A stretch of DNA of 64,000 nucleotides from Sclerodactyla briareus (GCA_026419785.1 JAODTK010005907.1:1-64000); one strand, 5' to 3'. Shown: positions 11,188-24,594, counted from the first letter of the stretch. Numbers and translations: made by a program. The notes: generated from the letters alone by a model not told the origin.

Positions 11188-12796
11188 TATTCATTGGTTG
11201 AGAGTTATTCTTCCCAGAAACATTCTAATGGAAATATATACAGTTGTCTTGTTTTGCCAGTAATAACTTACTGTTTGGGGAATATGCTCACCAAACCGTC
11301 GGGTATATTCTTTAATAGAGAATTCCCTGTAACTTCATCGCAAATTACCATATCTCGCACCGCCAGAACCAATATCTCTATCCAGGAAAACTCCATACAT
11401 ATACTAGAGTGCAAGTGTGGCATTTAACACAATGTACTTGCTGTTCCATGTATATCATGGTGCTGTGACTATGTCGTTTGCCAGTGCAATTTTTCATAAG
11501 GTTGACATATTAGAGACCTGTTTAACGTGCTACTATACCCTCGTTTGCATCATGCATGAAATGAAGTTTCCATGGTTTCATAGTGAAAATATGAACACAC
11601 AAAGGGAATATGCATGCAGTGTAGACTTCCTGTGTTTAACATTGTTTTGTCTTTCTCGACAACTTTTTTTTTCAGGTGAGATTGGAATTAACACGAAGCC
11701 GCTTGGCTACTGCCAACGCTCATAAGGGCACAAGATGTAACACTCATATTATGAGGCCATGTCCTTCAATTGCTATAATCTTTCTGCCGTGATGCATGCA
11801 TAAATTCACCAATTCCCGCAGGGGGATTTGCATACGATTACGGCTGTCTGCATGAGCGGGTAGGACAGTAAAGTTTACGACACATTTTCCACAGTTGATA
11901 GAGTAACATTAATGTGAGGAAATAGGTGTAGGTGAAAGTGTCGGTGTATGAGACCTACCAGCAGCAGTTCCCTTTTTTCTCGGCAGAGCTCCAGATTCAT
12001 GACCAGAAACACTAGAATGGATCCGCGGAAAAGTAAATCTGAATAGTTATTGAGGCAGGACCGGATTGTTGCCAGAAAGCTTGCTCAAGATAGAGCGATC
12101 TAACGTCTGTAATGTTTCGTGCGGCACTTATGCCACCCTTCGAACAATTCCGGAATTGCCTTTCAATTTCCAATTGGGACGTTCTACTATTTCTTCAGGC
12201 ATTGTTCGTGATCGGAATGGACGAAATCGCGCTGAAAATGTTGATGACCCAAATTTGATTGGTTTAAATATTTCGACGTGACCTGAAAGATAACATCCAG
12301 CTCAGCCTAATAGCCAGTGCTTCAGGCACATTTCAAATAGGTCTATACCCGAATATGGCCATTATTTTCCAATAAGATCGATTAAGTTTTCTTGAGATAT
12401 AGACCTATATTAACGCTGGTATAACTACTAATATAAAGACAATGTGGACATTATGCAGCTACGTCGGAAAGTGTAAAAGTGTTAGTTAATAATTCATCAT
12501 ATCGAAGTGTTACCTAGCTCTAGTTTAAAAACCTGCAGGAAGCCAAAATGCTCAGTGATTCCTTGACTCATTTCTGATAACCTATAGGTTATATGGCCAG
12601 ACAGATTACGATTGGGGAATTGTACCAGTTCATATGGCAACAATGATGTTTCCACTATATCCCGTTTCTACATAAACATCAATGACACCATTCTCGACAA
12701 TTAATAGGGTTCTGACCCTTATGGTTACACATAATACTAAGTATGAGCTTCATGCATCCATGCAGGTGAGGTCGAGTCATCATGTTTACAAACCAG
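11188..12796. other. Stretch without a recognised gene
   Basis: Two or three short frames here (11,194-11,427 and 12,066-12,281 on plus) have plausible composition, but I could not tie them to a domain or to splice signals. Confidence 0.35.
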
Positions 12797-12874
12797 GCGT
12801 CACACACACACACACACACCACACACACACACACACCACACACGCACGCACACACACCACACACACACACACAC

Positions 12875-12921
<47 letters not shown>

Positions 12922-13005
12922 ACACACGCACGCACACACACACCACACACACACACACACACACCACACACACACACACCACACACGCACGCCACGACAC
13001 ACTCA
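12797..13005. repeat. Compound (CA)n microsatellite
   Basis: About 200 bases of CA dinucleotides with recurring CCACACACGCACGC interruptions. The long Thr-His and Val-Cys frames on both strands are translations of the repeat, not genes. Confidence 0.97.
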
Positions 13006-13244
13006 CATTAACTCCAATTAACGACCTCTGCAGTGTCGCCAGGAGAGGTCAGCTTGGGGTCAGCGAGAGGGGCCTTGGAACTCATTTCATGAATAATGCA
13101 ACGACAATATGTACCAATGGGCCGGAATCGCACACACTGTTTTCAGCAGCACAAGTATGAATAATTATGATCTCTTCCTCTAAAGCAGAGGATTCCATAA
13201 TTTTTTCTGACACGGAACATCTATGTGAGGGTAGGATTCCATAT

Positions 13245-13420
13245 CAAGGGCGGCGATTTGTGTTGGCGATTGGGGGGGGGGGACGGACAGGATGTTTACT
13301 ATCTAAGCGTAGCGCCACCATAGGTTGGCGCGTAGCGTCCAAGAAATTTTTTTCGTTTGACAGCCCTCCTAGATTGCAGGAAACGGCACTTCCCGTGCCT
13401 GATGGAGACAGTAAAGCGTC
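13245..13420 (-). mobile_element. hAT-like non-autonomous element, one end
   Basis: It begins CAAGGGCGGCGATTTGTGTT, followed by a G run and CTATCTAAGCGTAGCGCC. This closely matches the reverse-complemented right end of the 17,245-18,953 element. The opposite end is missing; the GATAC-containing sequence that follows may have replaced it. Confidence 0.6.
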
Positions 13421-13441
13421 TGTTCGACACTTGTTCGTACA

Positions 13442-13560
13442 TACTATTACGATACGAACGATACGATACGATACGATACGATAAATTTATCGGATGGAGT
13501 GTTCACACTTGTGCGATAAAAATGTCGTACGTAAATTTTCGGATGTCTCGGCGCTTAACA
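13442..13560 (+). repeat. (GATAC)n pentanucleotide with a GTTCACACTTGTGCGAT module
   Basis: Six or so GATAC units run into AAATTTATCGGATG and then GTGTTCACACTTGTGCGAT. The same module occurs inverted and twice at 14.87-15.05 kb. Confidence 0.75.
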
Positions 13561-14859
13561 TGTACGGAGAAAGTAAGTGGATTTATTGTGAGAAAAAGCA
13601 ACATGATGTATCCCCCGTTTTGTCGCTTGCAGAAAGGGGGCCGTGGATAGGCGGGCGAACTGTGGGGCGAAATGGTTGACAATGATCGAAGTACGATGGT
13701 TGACAATATGGAGGGTGGTCCTGCGAGCACATGGGTAAAATGTCTTTCTCAGTCACTGATGGATAGTGGGTAGTGGAGGGGGGGGGGACTAGCTGTCATT
13801 AGTCTGGGACATATCGACCCTCTGTACGACTTGGAGACGCGTGCGGAGTTGTGGGAACAACAACATTTACAGCCTCTTCTCTAGTCTGTCCTGAGCCTGT
13901 CCCGAGCCTGAACCCCCCCCCCCCAACTCTCCGAGGTACCCGCGCAGCTGCGCCAACTATGAGTTACTTGTCCGCCCCGGCAAGACGGCCCTAACCCAAG
14001 GAGTCTCGTGGAGACGGAGCGCGGTGGACGGTATCGTCCACCGGGATGCCCAAAGAGAAGGGAGCAATTGGACACGATCACGAATCATGGATAGCTGACC
14101 TCGCCATCCCCGCGACAATTGCGTTGGACACCCAGATCTTATAGACGGTACCAGAATAAATGTTAAAGAGTGAGGTACCAAGAAGGCATTCAGTCAATTC
14201 AGTCAATTGAAATGAAAATTGGCGCTTGGTTACTCTGCTCAAATCAAGCACGTGGATCAATAATGCCACGGCTCCGTCCACCGGTGTACCCTACTACTTT
14301 TACTCACTGACCTACATGATACTAGACTTGGCGGTAGATAGACATCATTCCCTCCTATAGCTTCTCCCCTTGCCCTCCCTCCGTTCTTTTCACGGACTCT
14401 TTCCTCACACGAGGTTAGGGTGAAGTTCCCGTCAAGAGCAGGTGGGGATCGACCCCCCTCGGGAAACTCCCGCCTACACACCCTCTCAAACAGCCTCCAC
14501 CACCCCCCCGGCCACTCACTACTAACAGCATATCTCCTTCTTTGCAGTCACTTATGATAATTGGTGGACGCCGACGAAACATGACCCTCCCCATTACCTC
14601 CCCGGTCACGCTATTATTTGTATATGGGGAAGGCATCATGGTTCAACTAAAATAATGGTTCGTAGGTCCAGAATGGCGGCAATAGAGACGATGAGGCTCA
14701 AGCAGAGGCCAATGTCTTCCCCGGCTCCGTCACTACCCAATACATTAATCAAAACCCCTGACTTTATCAAGAAAACCCACTTTTCACGCCAAACTTCCCC
14801 CATCCTGTTTGGCGTTCCATACTGTTCGCAGAATTGCGCAAGTTTATCACTGCATGTCG
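13561..14859. other. Stretch without a recognised gene
   Basis: It contains a G run near 13,779-13,787 and a C run near 13,911-13,924. Short minus-strand frames at 13.88-14.64 kb overlap one another and show nothing recognisable. This stretch separates the two inverted GATAC modules, so it may be the interior of one element. Confidence 0.35.
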
Positions 14860-15055
14860 CAATTTATCGCATCCGATAAATTTTATCGTACGATAAAATT
14901 TTAAATATTTTCAACTCAACGTCCGATACATTTATCGTATAGTATCGTATCGGATCGACAAGTGTGAACACTCCTATTGAATAACACTTTTTAACTCGAC
15001 GTCCGATAATTTATCGTATCGTATCGTATCGTATCGCACAAGTGTGAACAGCCGT
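14860..15055 (-). repeat. Two tandem copies of the ATCGT/GTTCACACTTGT module
   Basis: Two direct ~95-bp units end with ACAAGTGTGAACACTCC (near 14,960) and ACAAGTGTGAACAGCC (near 15,040). Each is preceded by (ATCGT)n and AACTCGACGTCCGATA. They are inverted relative to the module at 13.44-13.56 kb. A self-complementary TTTTATCGTACGATAAAA lies at about 14,881-14,898. Confidence 0.75.
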
Positions 15056-15423
15056 AGCATTGCTAAAATTGATAATAATTTTTATTTTCAGGGAAGGTTC
15101 TCAACAAAAACTTATCACCTTGGGGATCATTTCAAGGTGTGTTATTCGTTGCTGTCACATTCTAATATACGATGCAAGTGAGGTTACGGTATGAAAGGAA
15201 AATGGGAATAGGCAATGGCAACAACCAATACGTTCCGCGTAGCGCGAGAGTTGGACAGATCCAATTTACCAACGACATTGCAATGACCCTCTCTGACCTA
15301 TCCTCAGATAGGCCTTGAGTTTTTCACTCAAGGATTACTGCCCCCATTTAACTCTTTGCGGACCACAGGCGCATGAGTAGTAGGACATTCCAATTGGGCC
15401 AGAACGGTGGCCCGAATGAGTTA

Positions 15424-15990
15424 TAACGCAGAACGGATGAAACCACGCAAATGCGCGCGAAGCGCTCGAGAAGAAAATTTTACACTTTTGGACATTCTAT
15501 CGAAGTCAGACCAATCTCGAATATAAACTATCTTACCTGAATTGAATCATGTTTTTGACAAGATTTGTGCGTTCCCGGCCGAATCTTAGATGGCTTGTTA
15601 GGGGGGGTTTCCACGCGCACCCGTGTGCCTCGCCACTTAGTTTGTGCACCGTGCAGGAACATCCAACTTCAAACAAGGTGGTCGCGGCCCATAAAAGGAT
15701 TGCCGAACCCGAATACTCAAATTTTTCAAATGGACCTAAGGGTATATGCCAAGAATTCACGGGTCAACATCCTTCTTTTAAAACACAACAAAGCTCACAC
15801 TTTGGGCATTCCATCTAAAATTCAGGCAATATCGGCATTTTTTCATCGAACTTGAATAATGTCTTTTGACAAACGCAATTTGTGGCGTTCCTGGGCCGCA
15901 TTTCGAGTCCTACCGTGTGCCATGCATAGTGATAGAATGTGCCCACCGTGCACCACAAATTCACGAGTGGTCGCACCCAAGAATGAAATT
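15424..15990 (+). repeat. ~315-bp tandem repeat, about two copies
   Basis: The order ACACTTTTGGACATTC, AACTTGAATAATGT/TGAATTGAATCATG, TTTTTGACAA, GCGTTCC, GTGTGCC, GCACCGTGCA, GGTCGC is repeated from about 15,482 and again from about 15,797, with a partial copy before the first. The copies have diverged strongly. Confidence 0.7.
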
Positions 15991-17236
15991 TATGTTAAAA
16001 AAATCAGCCCGCTGAGGTGGTGACCTACATACCCCAGTCGCCTCACCCGCCCTTTTCCTCATGAAGCGGATTTGTATGACAGTTTGTTTGTTTATTTAAC
16101 TAAATGGTCCCCTAGCAGGAAATCGAAAACGTCCAACGAAGGGAGAGTAGCACACAAGATGTTAGAAGGAGAGCCCTTCTTTCATGATTACTAAGAACAA
16201 CACACAGAGTCTATTTCAGGAATATCTTGTTCAGGAACATCATATGTCTGCACAAAGCCACATCATATGTCTGAAAATACTGGTACATAAGATTACGCGC
16301 GCACGATGCGCGCAAAAATTTCGAAATGGAGAGCAAGAAGAAGAATTCACTAACTGTCATTAAGGTCATATGCATTTGTTTGAAACGGGTTGAGTTGGAT
16401 ATTTAGGATGATCGGCAGCAAAATATCAGACGGACTCAAATTTTGGGGAGGGGAGGACAACTGCTTGCGTCCCCCTCAACCAAAATATGGGGGACCAAGC
16501 CCGGGGAAGGGGGGGGGGGGTGAGGTGCTGCAGCACCCCCATTTTTCGGATGGGGTGCTGGTATATGCACAGCACCCCCTAGTTTCAGCACTCCGGCCTC
16601 CGACAATTATCTTTGGCCGCCAAAGAAAGGACAGGCGGTAAGTGGGAAACTTCAAACTCTAACTCTCCGCAAAACATGACTATATAAATAAACATCTGAT
16701 GAAAAAAAAAACCGAAGCCGATCTATTGGCTCAACGATTCCAATCATTGCTTACTGTACGCCGCAGAAAAAATGACTAGGAATACATGTGCCTCTGTGCA
16801 CTGCAATGACGCAGTGTGCTGCAGTGATAGTAGTTAATATACCCATGTGCTTCTCGTAGTACACACCTTCAGCAGTTCGGGATTTGCGCAAGAGGTCGGG
16901 ATTTTCCCGATTAGTAACGGTGATATCACAGCAACACGTTTAATGCTCGTTAGTCGTAGCCTTACGGCGCTATATCTACGGCCTTTGCCTTGCAAGTTTG
17001 CCCAGAACTATACTCGATGACCCAGGCCTGAGCGATTTCCCAGGATTCTCATTTATCAAGAATAATCGACCACCTGCTGACCAGCCTGACAATAATCCTC
17101 ATTTCTTTAGGCGTCCCTTCTAGACTCTTAATTGACGCGTAGTCTATAAAAAGGATGATTTTGATTTTGGATCGAAATACCCCCACATGCTGAAATGTGT
17201 TAGGGTTTCGCCAGCGGCCGGGCTGGTCGTTGCCCC
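15991..17236. other. Stretch without a recognised gene; G-rich repeat remnant
   Basis: A G-rich patch at 16,440-16,580 contains the perfect palindrome GGTGCTGCAGCACC (16,524-16,537) and a nearby second GGGGTGCTG/CAGCACCCC pair, which looks like a mobile-element end. The rest shows no gene. Confidence 0.4.
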
Positions 17237-17244
17237 ACGCCATC

Positions 17245-18953
17245 CAGTGCGGCGATCACGGGAGGACGGGGGGAACATGTCCCCCCAATATTTTTTGATG
17301 GGGGACATAACTATCATATCCCCCCCCCCCATAGTTGCGGACTGGCAAAAAAAACCCTATAATCTATGTACAGTACGGCCAAAACAAAAATGTCTAACTC
17401 ATATTTCCTATTATATTGCTTAAATTTTTGGTTGTGAGAAGGCCTAAATGCAAGAAAAAAAAAGCGCGCCTGCTCGCGCTGTAATCCTATCTTTTCCGTT
17501 AGATGTATAATACAGGGGCCCACGTGTACAATAACTTCGTCAGATTCTGACAAATGTGTTTTGTCCACGTGTCATCTTCAAGTGTGGTGACCATAGGTAG
17601 ACCACGAGGAGGAATTGGTTTCGGACTTGATTCATGTTTCACCTCCCCCCCCCCCCCCCACTCTAAAAAGCCGGAATCCACTGCAATTTTCTTAACGCTG
17701 CACTCAGTTTAGTCTACTTCTGATCCTTCTTGTTCAAATTGATGAAACTGATGCAACAAAAAACAACAGGACATGGATAGTGCACTTTAGTAGGGAGGTT
17801 TACGTGATTTACGTATGGAAACTATACGCGCGGAGCGGGGCGAAACTATTCTGAGACATGCGAATTGGACTCAAAATTTGAGCGAGAAAAATAATCTAAC
17901 AAGAATGACCAATATGTCTACTGACGGGCTCAATTCCTTTCAATCAAATGCGAAAAATGCACACATTTTCATTGACAGTGATGTTCAAGCAATTTTCAAT
18001 CTGCGGCAGCCTCCAACCCAATGGAAGGGTCCTCGATGGAGTATCTCGAGGACATGGCTATGGTAGGAATGTAGACCACGAATGAAGAAGACTATTTTTC
18101 TTGTACGTACGCTTCAACCGATAGTGCGCGAATTGTAATTAATAAAGGGAATCAGTTCCTTCAAGAGTACTTCTTGAGATATACATTTCAGAAATTTAAT
18201 GTCATTTTGGGGATGTTGCTTACTGCCCTAGACATGGGAGTAACGTTTCTGGCAATCTGGGGGTTTCCTACGGTTCAAAATTTCCTTGGACGTATACGAT
18301 ACCCACTGATGCTAGCCAAACTTGTAAGGAATAAACTCAATTAGGTCCCTTCCAGACTCTTGAAATACCAAATTCTGAAATTTTGCCATTTTGAGAGGTT
18401 GCTCACTGCCCATCGCCGGGAATTGCCGTTTCTGCAATCTGATCGGTCTGAAAACGAAAATTTCCCTTGTACCTACGCGTCCACTGATAATGGCGGTGGC
18501 CCGAATTGTAAGGAATTACACATCGATAAGTTCCTTCAGGAACGTTTATGGAAATATGAATTCTGAAATTTATTGCCACGTTTTTAGGTACGTGCTACTG
18601 ACCATACGGTTCCGGGAGGGGTTGTGGGGGGGGGGTGTTTGTCTGTAAAACAAAAAAAAATTCTTGTCCCCTAAGCGTCAACAACCGACGGTGGCCGAAT
18701 TGTACGATAAACATTTGAACGTTCCTTCAAGAATGTTTCTTGAATAAACAAATTCGGAATTATTGACGATTTTATGGGATGTTGCTTACTGCCATATGAC
18801 CCCAGAAGTGACGTTTCTCGCATATCTGGGGGGTCTGTGAAACTAAAATTTTTCTTTGGTCGCTACGCCCAACCGATGGTGCGCTCCGCTTAGATGTGCT
18901 ACTCTCATATGTCCCCCCCCCCCCCCAATATTCACAACAGATCGCCGCCCCTG
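17245..18953 (+). mobile_element. hAT-like non-autonomous element with 8-bp target duplication
   Basis: The left end is CAGTGCGGCGATCACGGG and the reverse complement of the right end is CAGGGGCGGCGATCTGTTG, agreeing at 12 of the first 14 bases. The octamer ACGCCATC occurs exactly at both borders (17,237-17,244 and 18,954-18,961), as expected of hAT insertion. G/C runs and GGGGGGAACATGTCC-type subterminal sequence follow each end. The interior is not coding; its right half is a degenerate tandem array. An autonomous partner must supply transposase. This is the best-preserved member of the family whose fragments occur at 2940, 3290, 3848, 6838 and 13,245. Confidence 0.85.
18099..18900 (+). repeat. 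~190-bp degenerate tandem array inside the hAT-like element
   Basis: The phrase CTTGTAC(G/C)TACGC...CAACCGATGGTG...CGAATTGTAAGG recurs at about 18,099, 18,291, 18,463, 18,661 and 18,853, giving spacings of 172-198 bases. Each unit also carries GATGTTGCTTACTGCC and GTTTCTGGCAATCTGGGG. The last unit merges into the element's right terminal region. Confidence 0.8.
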
Positions 18954-18961
18954 ACGCCATC

Positions 18962-21850
18962 CATCGTCGGGGAACGCTGGCCTCCCATCGGGTATTTTGT
19001 CCATTTTCGTCCTCTTAATTTATGTCATTTTCAAAAGTGGCAAATTCCTATATACGGTGCTGATTTTTTTTGGCCGCGCCCCCATGATTATTTCTTACCC
19101 GTCTCTCTCTGTCATTGTTTGTTAGGTGTAAGATCAGCTCTCGCGGCCCAGCCTAAATCATAAAAACCTGGGGATACGTAGTCTAACTTGTATCGGCATG
19201 AAACTGATGTCTCTGTAACAGTGTTTAGCCATTTCCTCTCGCGACAAGTCCAACCACCCCAATGTTTGTAGCCCTAACTTCGCAATTTGCGGAGAACAAT
19301 TCCTTGTAAGACTCAACGTTGTGGAGGCTACGCGAGCTCGCTACCTTTCTATCCTGAGGCACATGACATATCTCTCCCAGAGGACCAGATATTGCATCCT
19401 TCCTCCTGTGCTTCCGCTGTCCCTTGGCAGAATGCTGCATGTTGCCAGCTGTTACTGGTCACCTTTGCCCACTTTTTCCGTGCAGCTTTCGGGCATTCAC
19501 TCATCCTCGTTTGTTCCTTCAATGCGGATTACATATGGACCAAGTCTGCGTCCCTGTGACATTGTGACAAAGAAATTAAGAAGAAGAAAGGGAGAAAGTT
19601 TGAAAATACGGGAAGTGAAAAAATTTAAACGTCAAAAACGTAGGTGTTGATATGGGGGGTAGGTTGATGTACCTGCCCGTCGGAAAATCCAGCACCCCCG
19701 TGAAAACAGGGTTCCCGCGTCCTGGGAGAGAGCGCCGTCCCCCCCCCCCCCCCCCTCATGATCGCGCCCTTGGATGTGATGGTGTGCGCCGTGTGGTATG
19801 TGTGCGAAAACTAACTTTTGGCGAGGGAGGTTTATATTTTTAGAAGGTCACCTGTATAATAATTAGAATTGCCCCGAAAAAAAAATATTTAGCAACGCAT
19901 GAATAGGGATGTTTGCATTGCTTCTTATCATTGGAGATATTCCATAGAATCACATTGTCGTGATACGGTGTTATTTCCGTACCTCCGTACACGCTATAGT
20001 TTTGCCTAATCAGTGTTCGTTCCATTTTATTTGGTGATAGCTGCTACCCGCTACAGAACTTGTCTCTACCTCTGCTGCCGCAAAACCAATTGCCGATGAA
20101 TTATATACTTTTCATCTCACATCCGCATCTTACGGAATCCCAGCCTCATGGAATCTATCATCCTGTTGTGTTGGGGGAAACTGACGTCTCAACCATGTTG
20201 TCCAAAAAAAGCAAATGAAATGGAATAAATGTGTATTGTTTTCCCAATGTCATAGCCGTCACAGTGAATGTCTGAATGGCACTGGCCATGAAGTTTCTCT
20301 CTGAGGGTGGGGGTGTAAAAAACTTTTTCCCATCGATCCCATGCTTATGCTTATCTCCACCGTCTTTTGTCAGTTTCATTGGACTATCTCTGATGGCGTT
20401 ACTATGACCACTCGCATGATTCGTCATACACTAAGCCGATTAGACTTTTCACGACACAAAAAGGGGGGGGGGGGCCTCGGGCTTTCACGGATCCAACTCG
20501 CATCTATGGATATTAAGTCCGGAGCTCTACCGTCTGAACTAATCCGCCTCCTCTTCTCCTTTATCACCACAGCTTTCAAAAGTTGAATCAACAAGCTGGT
20601 TTTCCCCTATTTCCGTCCTTCAGTCTCTTGTCATGGGGGTTACCTTACATTTTGGAGGCATGTCCTTTGTCGAACCAGCGCACCGGAGGCTTTTAGATCG
20701 AACCACAACAAAACGAATGCGACTATTTTTTCTTGCAGATAAATTACCGTTTTGGGTCTCAAAATGACACCGACTTCGAAGTCTTCAAGTACCAACCTAC
20801 CCCCATGAAGTATAGGTTACTGATGAAATCACCTCTGTTATATATGCAGTTAGATCGTCGACATTAAATACCCCGCAGAATCCATTTGCTGACCCCAGAC
20901 CGCTAGATGATCGCTGAACCCAAATTCCAGAACACACCATATGTGCCATGTGTCAGAGCTATGCACTGGTCACCCCTTCCCCCTGATCTTTATTAAAAAA
21001 AAATGTATGCTCCTTCATTGGGATGAATGCATTTTGCATTCTTGCTCACAATGACTTATCATGGCCTAATCCACGATAGCTCAATCTATTTTTTGTTTTT
21101 TTTAGTTTAGTGTCCGCTTATCATGTTCCCCCTTCAAAGATGACACATCGTCAATAGCCACGGTACCCCGTTTGGTCGCATTTTATGGAAGAATAGGCCA
21201 TACCACTAGTCCTGATAACACTCACAGTATCATAGTAATCCAACCTGATCGGTGAGGGGAAGTATTTTGAGATTTTTTTTTTTTTTACACAACCGTTCCA
21301 ATGACCTTGATCCCACGCGGAACCTCCTACGGTTTATAGGTGACACTCGCAGTTGTTTGCCTGAAATGACTTGACATGCCTCATATTTCAAGTCAATGTA
21401 ACTCTAATTGAACAAATATGGCGACTCGTCCTTACCGCCTAAAAATAAGTATGCACCACCCAGCACGAAGCCGCATGCAGACCCTGTGGCCGGACTCGGT
21501 CAACATGATTAGAGCTACGGTATATCATTTAACGCCAGCGAGCATCATCCTTCAACAGAACCCTCCAGATTATTCACAAAGTGTCCACTAGCAGGCCCTA
21601 ACAGGGTAACATGTAAATTTCTTACACAACGTACTATTCATGAATGATCATACCAACCTTGTCTTTACTATAGTTCATTTCTCTGCATTAGCATACGGCT
21701 CATTTTGTGGGCCCCAGTAATTGCCTCCTGCTGATAATGGAGCAATATTTCATGCTAATTATCTCATTTAATCACAATTTCTCAATAATACATAATAATA
21801 ATAATATGCTTATTTGATACAGCGCCAATGCCCAGAATACCTCTAGCTCT
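18962..21850. other. Stretch without a recognised gene
   Basis: C and G runs occur near 19,739-19,755 and 20,463-20,474. A frame on the minus strand at 19,225-19,540 has plausible composition over two frames but no recognisable domain. No terminal repeats were found. Confidence 0.35.
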
Positions 21851-21876
21851 GGGGGGGGGGGGGGGGGGGGGGGGGG
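21851..21876. repeat. Run of 26 G
   Basis: Uninterrupted poly-G on the plus strand, the longest of many G/C runs in the window. Its true length is uncertain in any sequencing chemistry. Confidence 0.95.
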
Positions 21877-24594
21877 TGGGAACAGCAGATGAAACCCTAA
21901 AAATCCTAAAAAAGAATGACATACAAAGGATACAAAATAGCAAGTGAAATGAAGGCGATAGTAAGAGCAGCGCTAAAAAGATAAAAGCGACAGAAGGATG
22001 AAATACTAAAACAATACCAAAATAAATACTATATATACATGAGACCAGCATCATGAGGTATGATTTCTAAAAAGGGTGTCTTCCAACATGACTCCTTTCA
22101 TTACAGTAACTATATAGTTCCGCGTTGCGTGTTTTTGGAGTGGTTGTGCATATTGCGCAATCCCCGTGGTGTTTTTTTTTTAATAGAGCGCATATGCGAC
22201 ACCCGACTTTCAGTTAATAATAATACTTCCGTGGATAAATACCGACCAACTCTCTCGATCATCCAATTCAATCCGTGGGAGAAGGAGGGTTTTGTCATAT
22301 GGCCCTCAAAATGATCATCTGGCCAATATGACCCCACGATGAACGCTGACTTCCACACCTGAAACCCCAGGTAAATAGTATTGGTTTCCCGATAAACACT
22401 TGACCAACTTTTAAGATCATCCAATTTGAACTACAGGTAATAATGTTTGGCGTCACAAACTACCGGGGAAACCCTGCGACACACCACAATACTATTATTG
22501 TAATCAGGGTCAAGGCCTGGTGGCATGTTGCAGGAGTTTTCAACTGCAGTCCCTCTCCAGGGTAAAACAAGACACAAGAAAAACCTCTTTGCGAGGTGCC
22601 AGACGTATCACAAAATGACAAAACTATCGGGCAGTTGGGAAACAGGGACCTGTTCTTTTTTCAGTGTATCCGATTGGTATTTCTGGCTGGTCGAGGTAAG
22701 AAAAATCCTGTGAATGAAACAACTCACATCTGTCGTTTTCTGTTCATTGTGATTTTATTAGAAATTCGTTTCATTCTCCATGGTGAATACAGCCTGGGTA
22801 ACATGAATCTGAGGGAAAATATAGGTGAAGTTTACTTTGTTATGAAAACCTACCAGCAGCTTGTTCGATTCATCATTTTCAGACTGCAGTGCATCTAACC
22901 TGCTATTTTTTCCGCCTGCAACATTGGAATCATGGGCCACCGAAATATTTGCACCATAAATCCAGTACGTGATTGAGATGGGGCAACGATGTTGTTGCAG
23001 TGCACACTTTATTGGTGTTAGCGTCTCTGTTTGATCAGCCCAGCAGACTCCACCCTTATGTGAAAACATGTATTACCGAGTTGCCTTAGAGCGGTATCTG
23101 GAGTGAGATAAATAAACTGGAAAATCGCAATATCAGTCATAATTACCTCCTCCTTGGTAGTCTGTACATCAATAAAAGGGGAATGAATATCCGAATGTCA
23201 TCGATATCCCATGCACAAAACCTGTCAAATAGTCGTTTTGCCGTGACCAGCTATGGCTGGAACTGTTATCACAGACGGTGAGGCCTGATGGAGCGCAAGA
23301 AACTCCTCCGTCTCTCGTCAGAGGTAGTATGCACTATTGGATATATTCAAGAATATTGGATTGTTTGTGCTCTGGCTGTAGTGTACCAGCGTTACCATCA
23401 CATCAGCATATTCTGCTTAGACCTGAAAAACGCGATGATGCATTGATACAGATGTCATAGTATAGGCGATGCCGTTTTAGGCTCTCAATGTCGCAGCTTC
23501 ACGGTTTGTCCAGTGGGAGTTGGAGGTGAAATGCTTAATATATGTTAGTGAACACCGTCATTGACACATTGGAGGAGAAAACTTTTGGTAATGAATTCTC
23601 AATTTATTCCAGATAAGCTCAATTTCGGCTAATATCCGCTGACTACTAATAAGAGCACGTATATATATAATATATATAATAGCGCCTTGAATTCTTCCGC
23701 CTGAGCCCAACAGTGGACGTTCAAGCCTCACAGGAAATATCGCAAAACTGGAAACCGCAACAGCACTTTGTGTTTCAACTGCTCAGATTGTTTTTGATCG
23801 CCACACTCAACTATCCAGTAACTCATGATTTCATTTCTCGAGTCCGAAGCGTCTACTGGCCCTCGTGCTCGCAACAAGCAAATCAACTAATGACACCGTC
23901 GAGGTGAACGTCTTCCACGTTCTTGCCTAAAAATAACTGGAGAAAGTGGAAAGAAAATCCTTCAAACTCACTGCTACAAGCATGTGGAACGTCACTGCCA
24001 CCTAAATCAGAGAATTGACTCACACCCCCGCCAAGTTACAATAAGCCACCTTCCAATCATTACGGTTTTTTTGTAAGATTTTGTCTCATTTCACAGCGCT
24101 TTATGAAACAGCCGTTTTTATTTTTTACCGCATAATCGAACACACACTGAGAAAAAAAATTCAACATAAATTTATATTCAAGTTCTTCTTCGTTTAAGGA
24201 TCTTGTTACCCTTAGGTGAAAAAAGAAAGATTTGCTTTGGAAAAATTCGATGTGGGTGGGTGCTGAGCATAGGGGTTCAAGCATGAGATTTGTTGAACGC
24301 CACACGTTCAACAGAAGGTTTGATACAGTAAAATTGTTAGTGGTGGCGCACTGCAGAATTTTTCTTTTATGTGAGTGCGTGGTAACAGCTAGCGTGAAAT
24401 CGGGATTACATCAACATCCTAATCCTCAGGACTGGCCGTATACCGGATCCATGTATACGTACTACAAAAGTAATTACTTGGTATCTTCTAGATGAGAACA
24501 ATACACTCAAACTATCCCTATAAGTCATCTCCCATTGAAAAGAGGGAAGGAATCGTATACAGGCGATCGCTGTTGTGGCATATGGGGGGCGAAC
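21877..24594. other. Stretch without a recognised gene
   Basis: A ~60-base phrase ending ...GATCATCCAATT is present twice (about 22,215-22,275 and 22,375-22,433). A TATATATATAATATATATAAT palindromic tract lies near 23,662-23,682. No coding region is supported. Confidence 0.4.

Noticed and set aside
11194-11427. Possible extracellular-domain exon (PSGIFFNREFP)
   Set aside because: Resemblance to a CUB-like start is a few residues only. No further conserved positions.
12066-12281. 71-codon frame with natural composition
   Set aside because: The opposite strand is equally open, and no domain or splice signal was found.
12679-13021. Thr-His and Val-Cys rich open frames
   Set aside because: Direct translations of the CA/GT microsatellite.
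19225-19540. Two joined minus-strand frames with protein-like text
   Set aside because: The plus strand is also open over the same bases and nothing matches a known family, so strand and reality are undecided.
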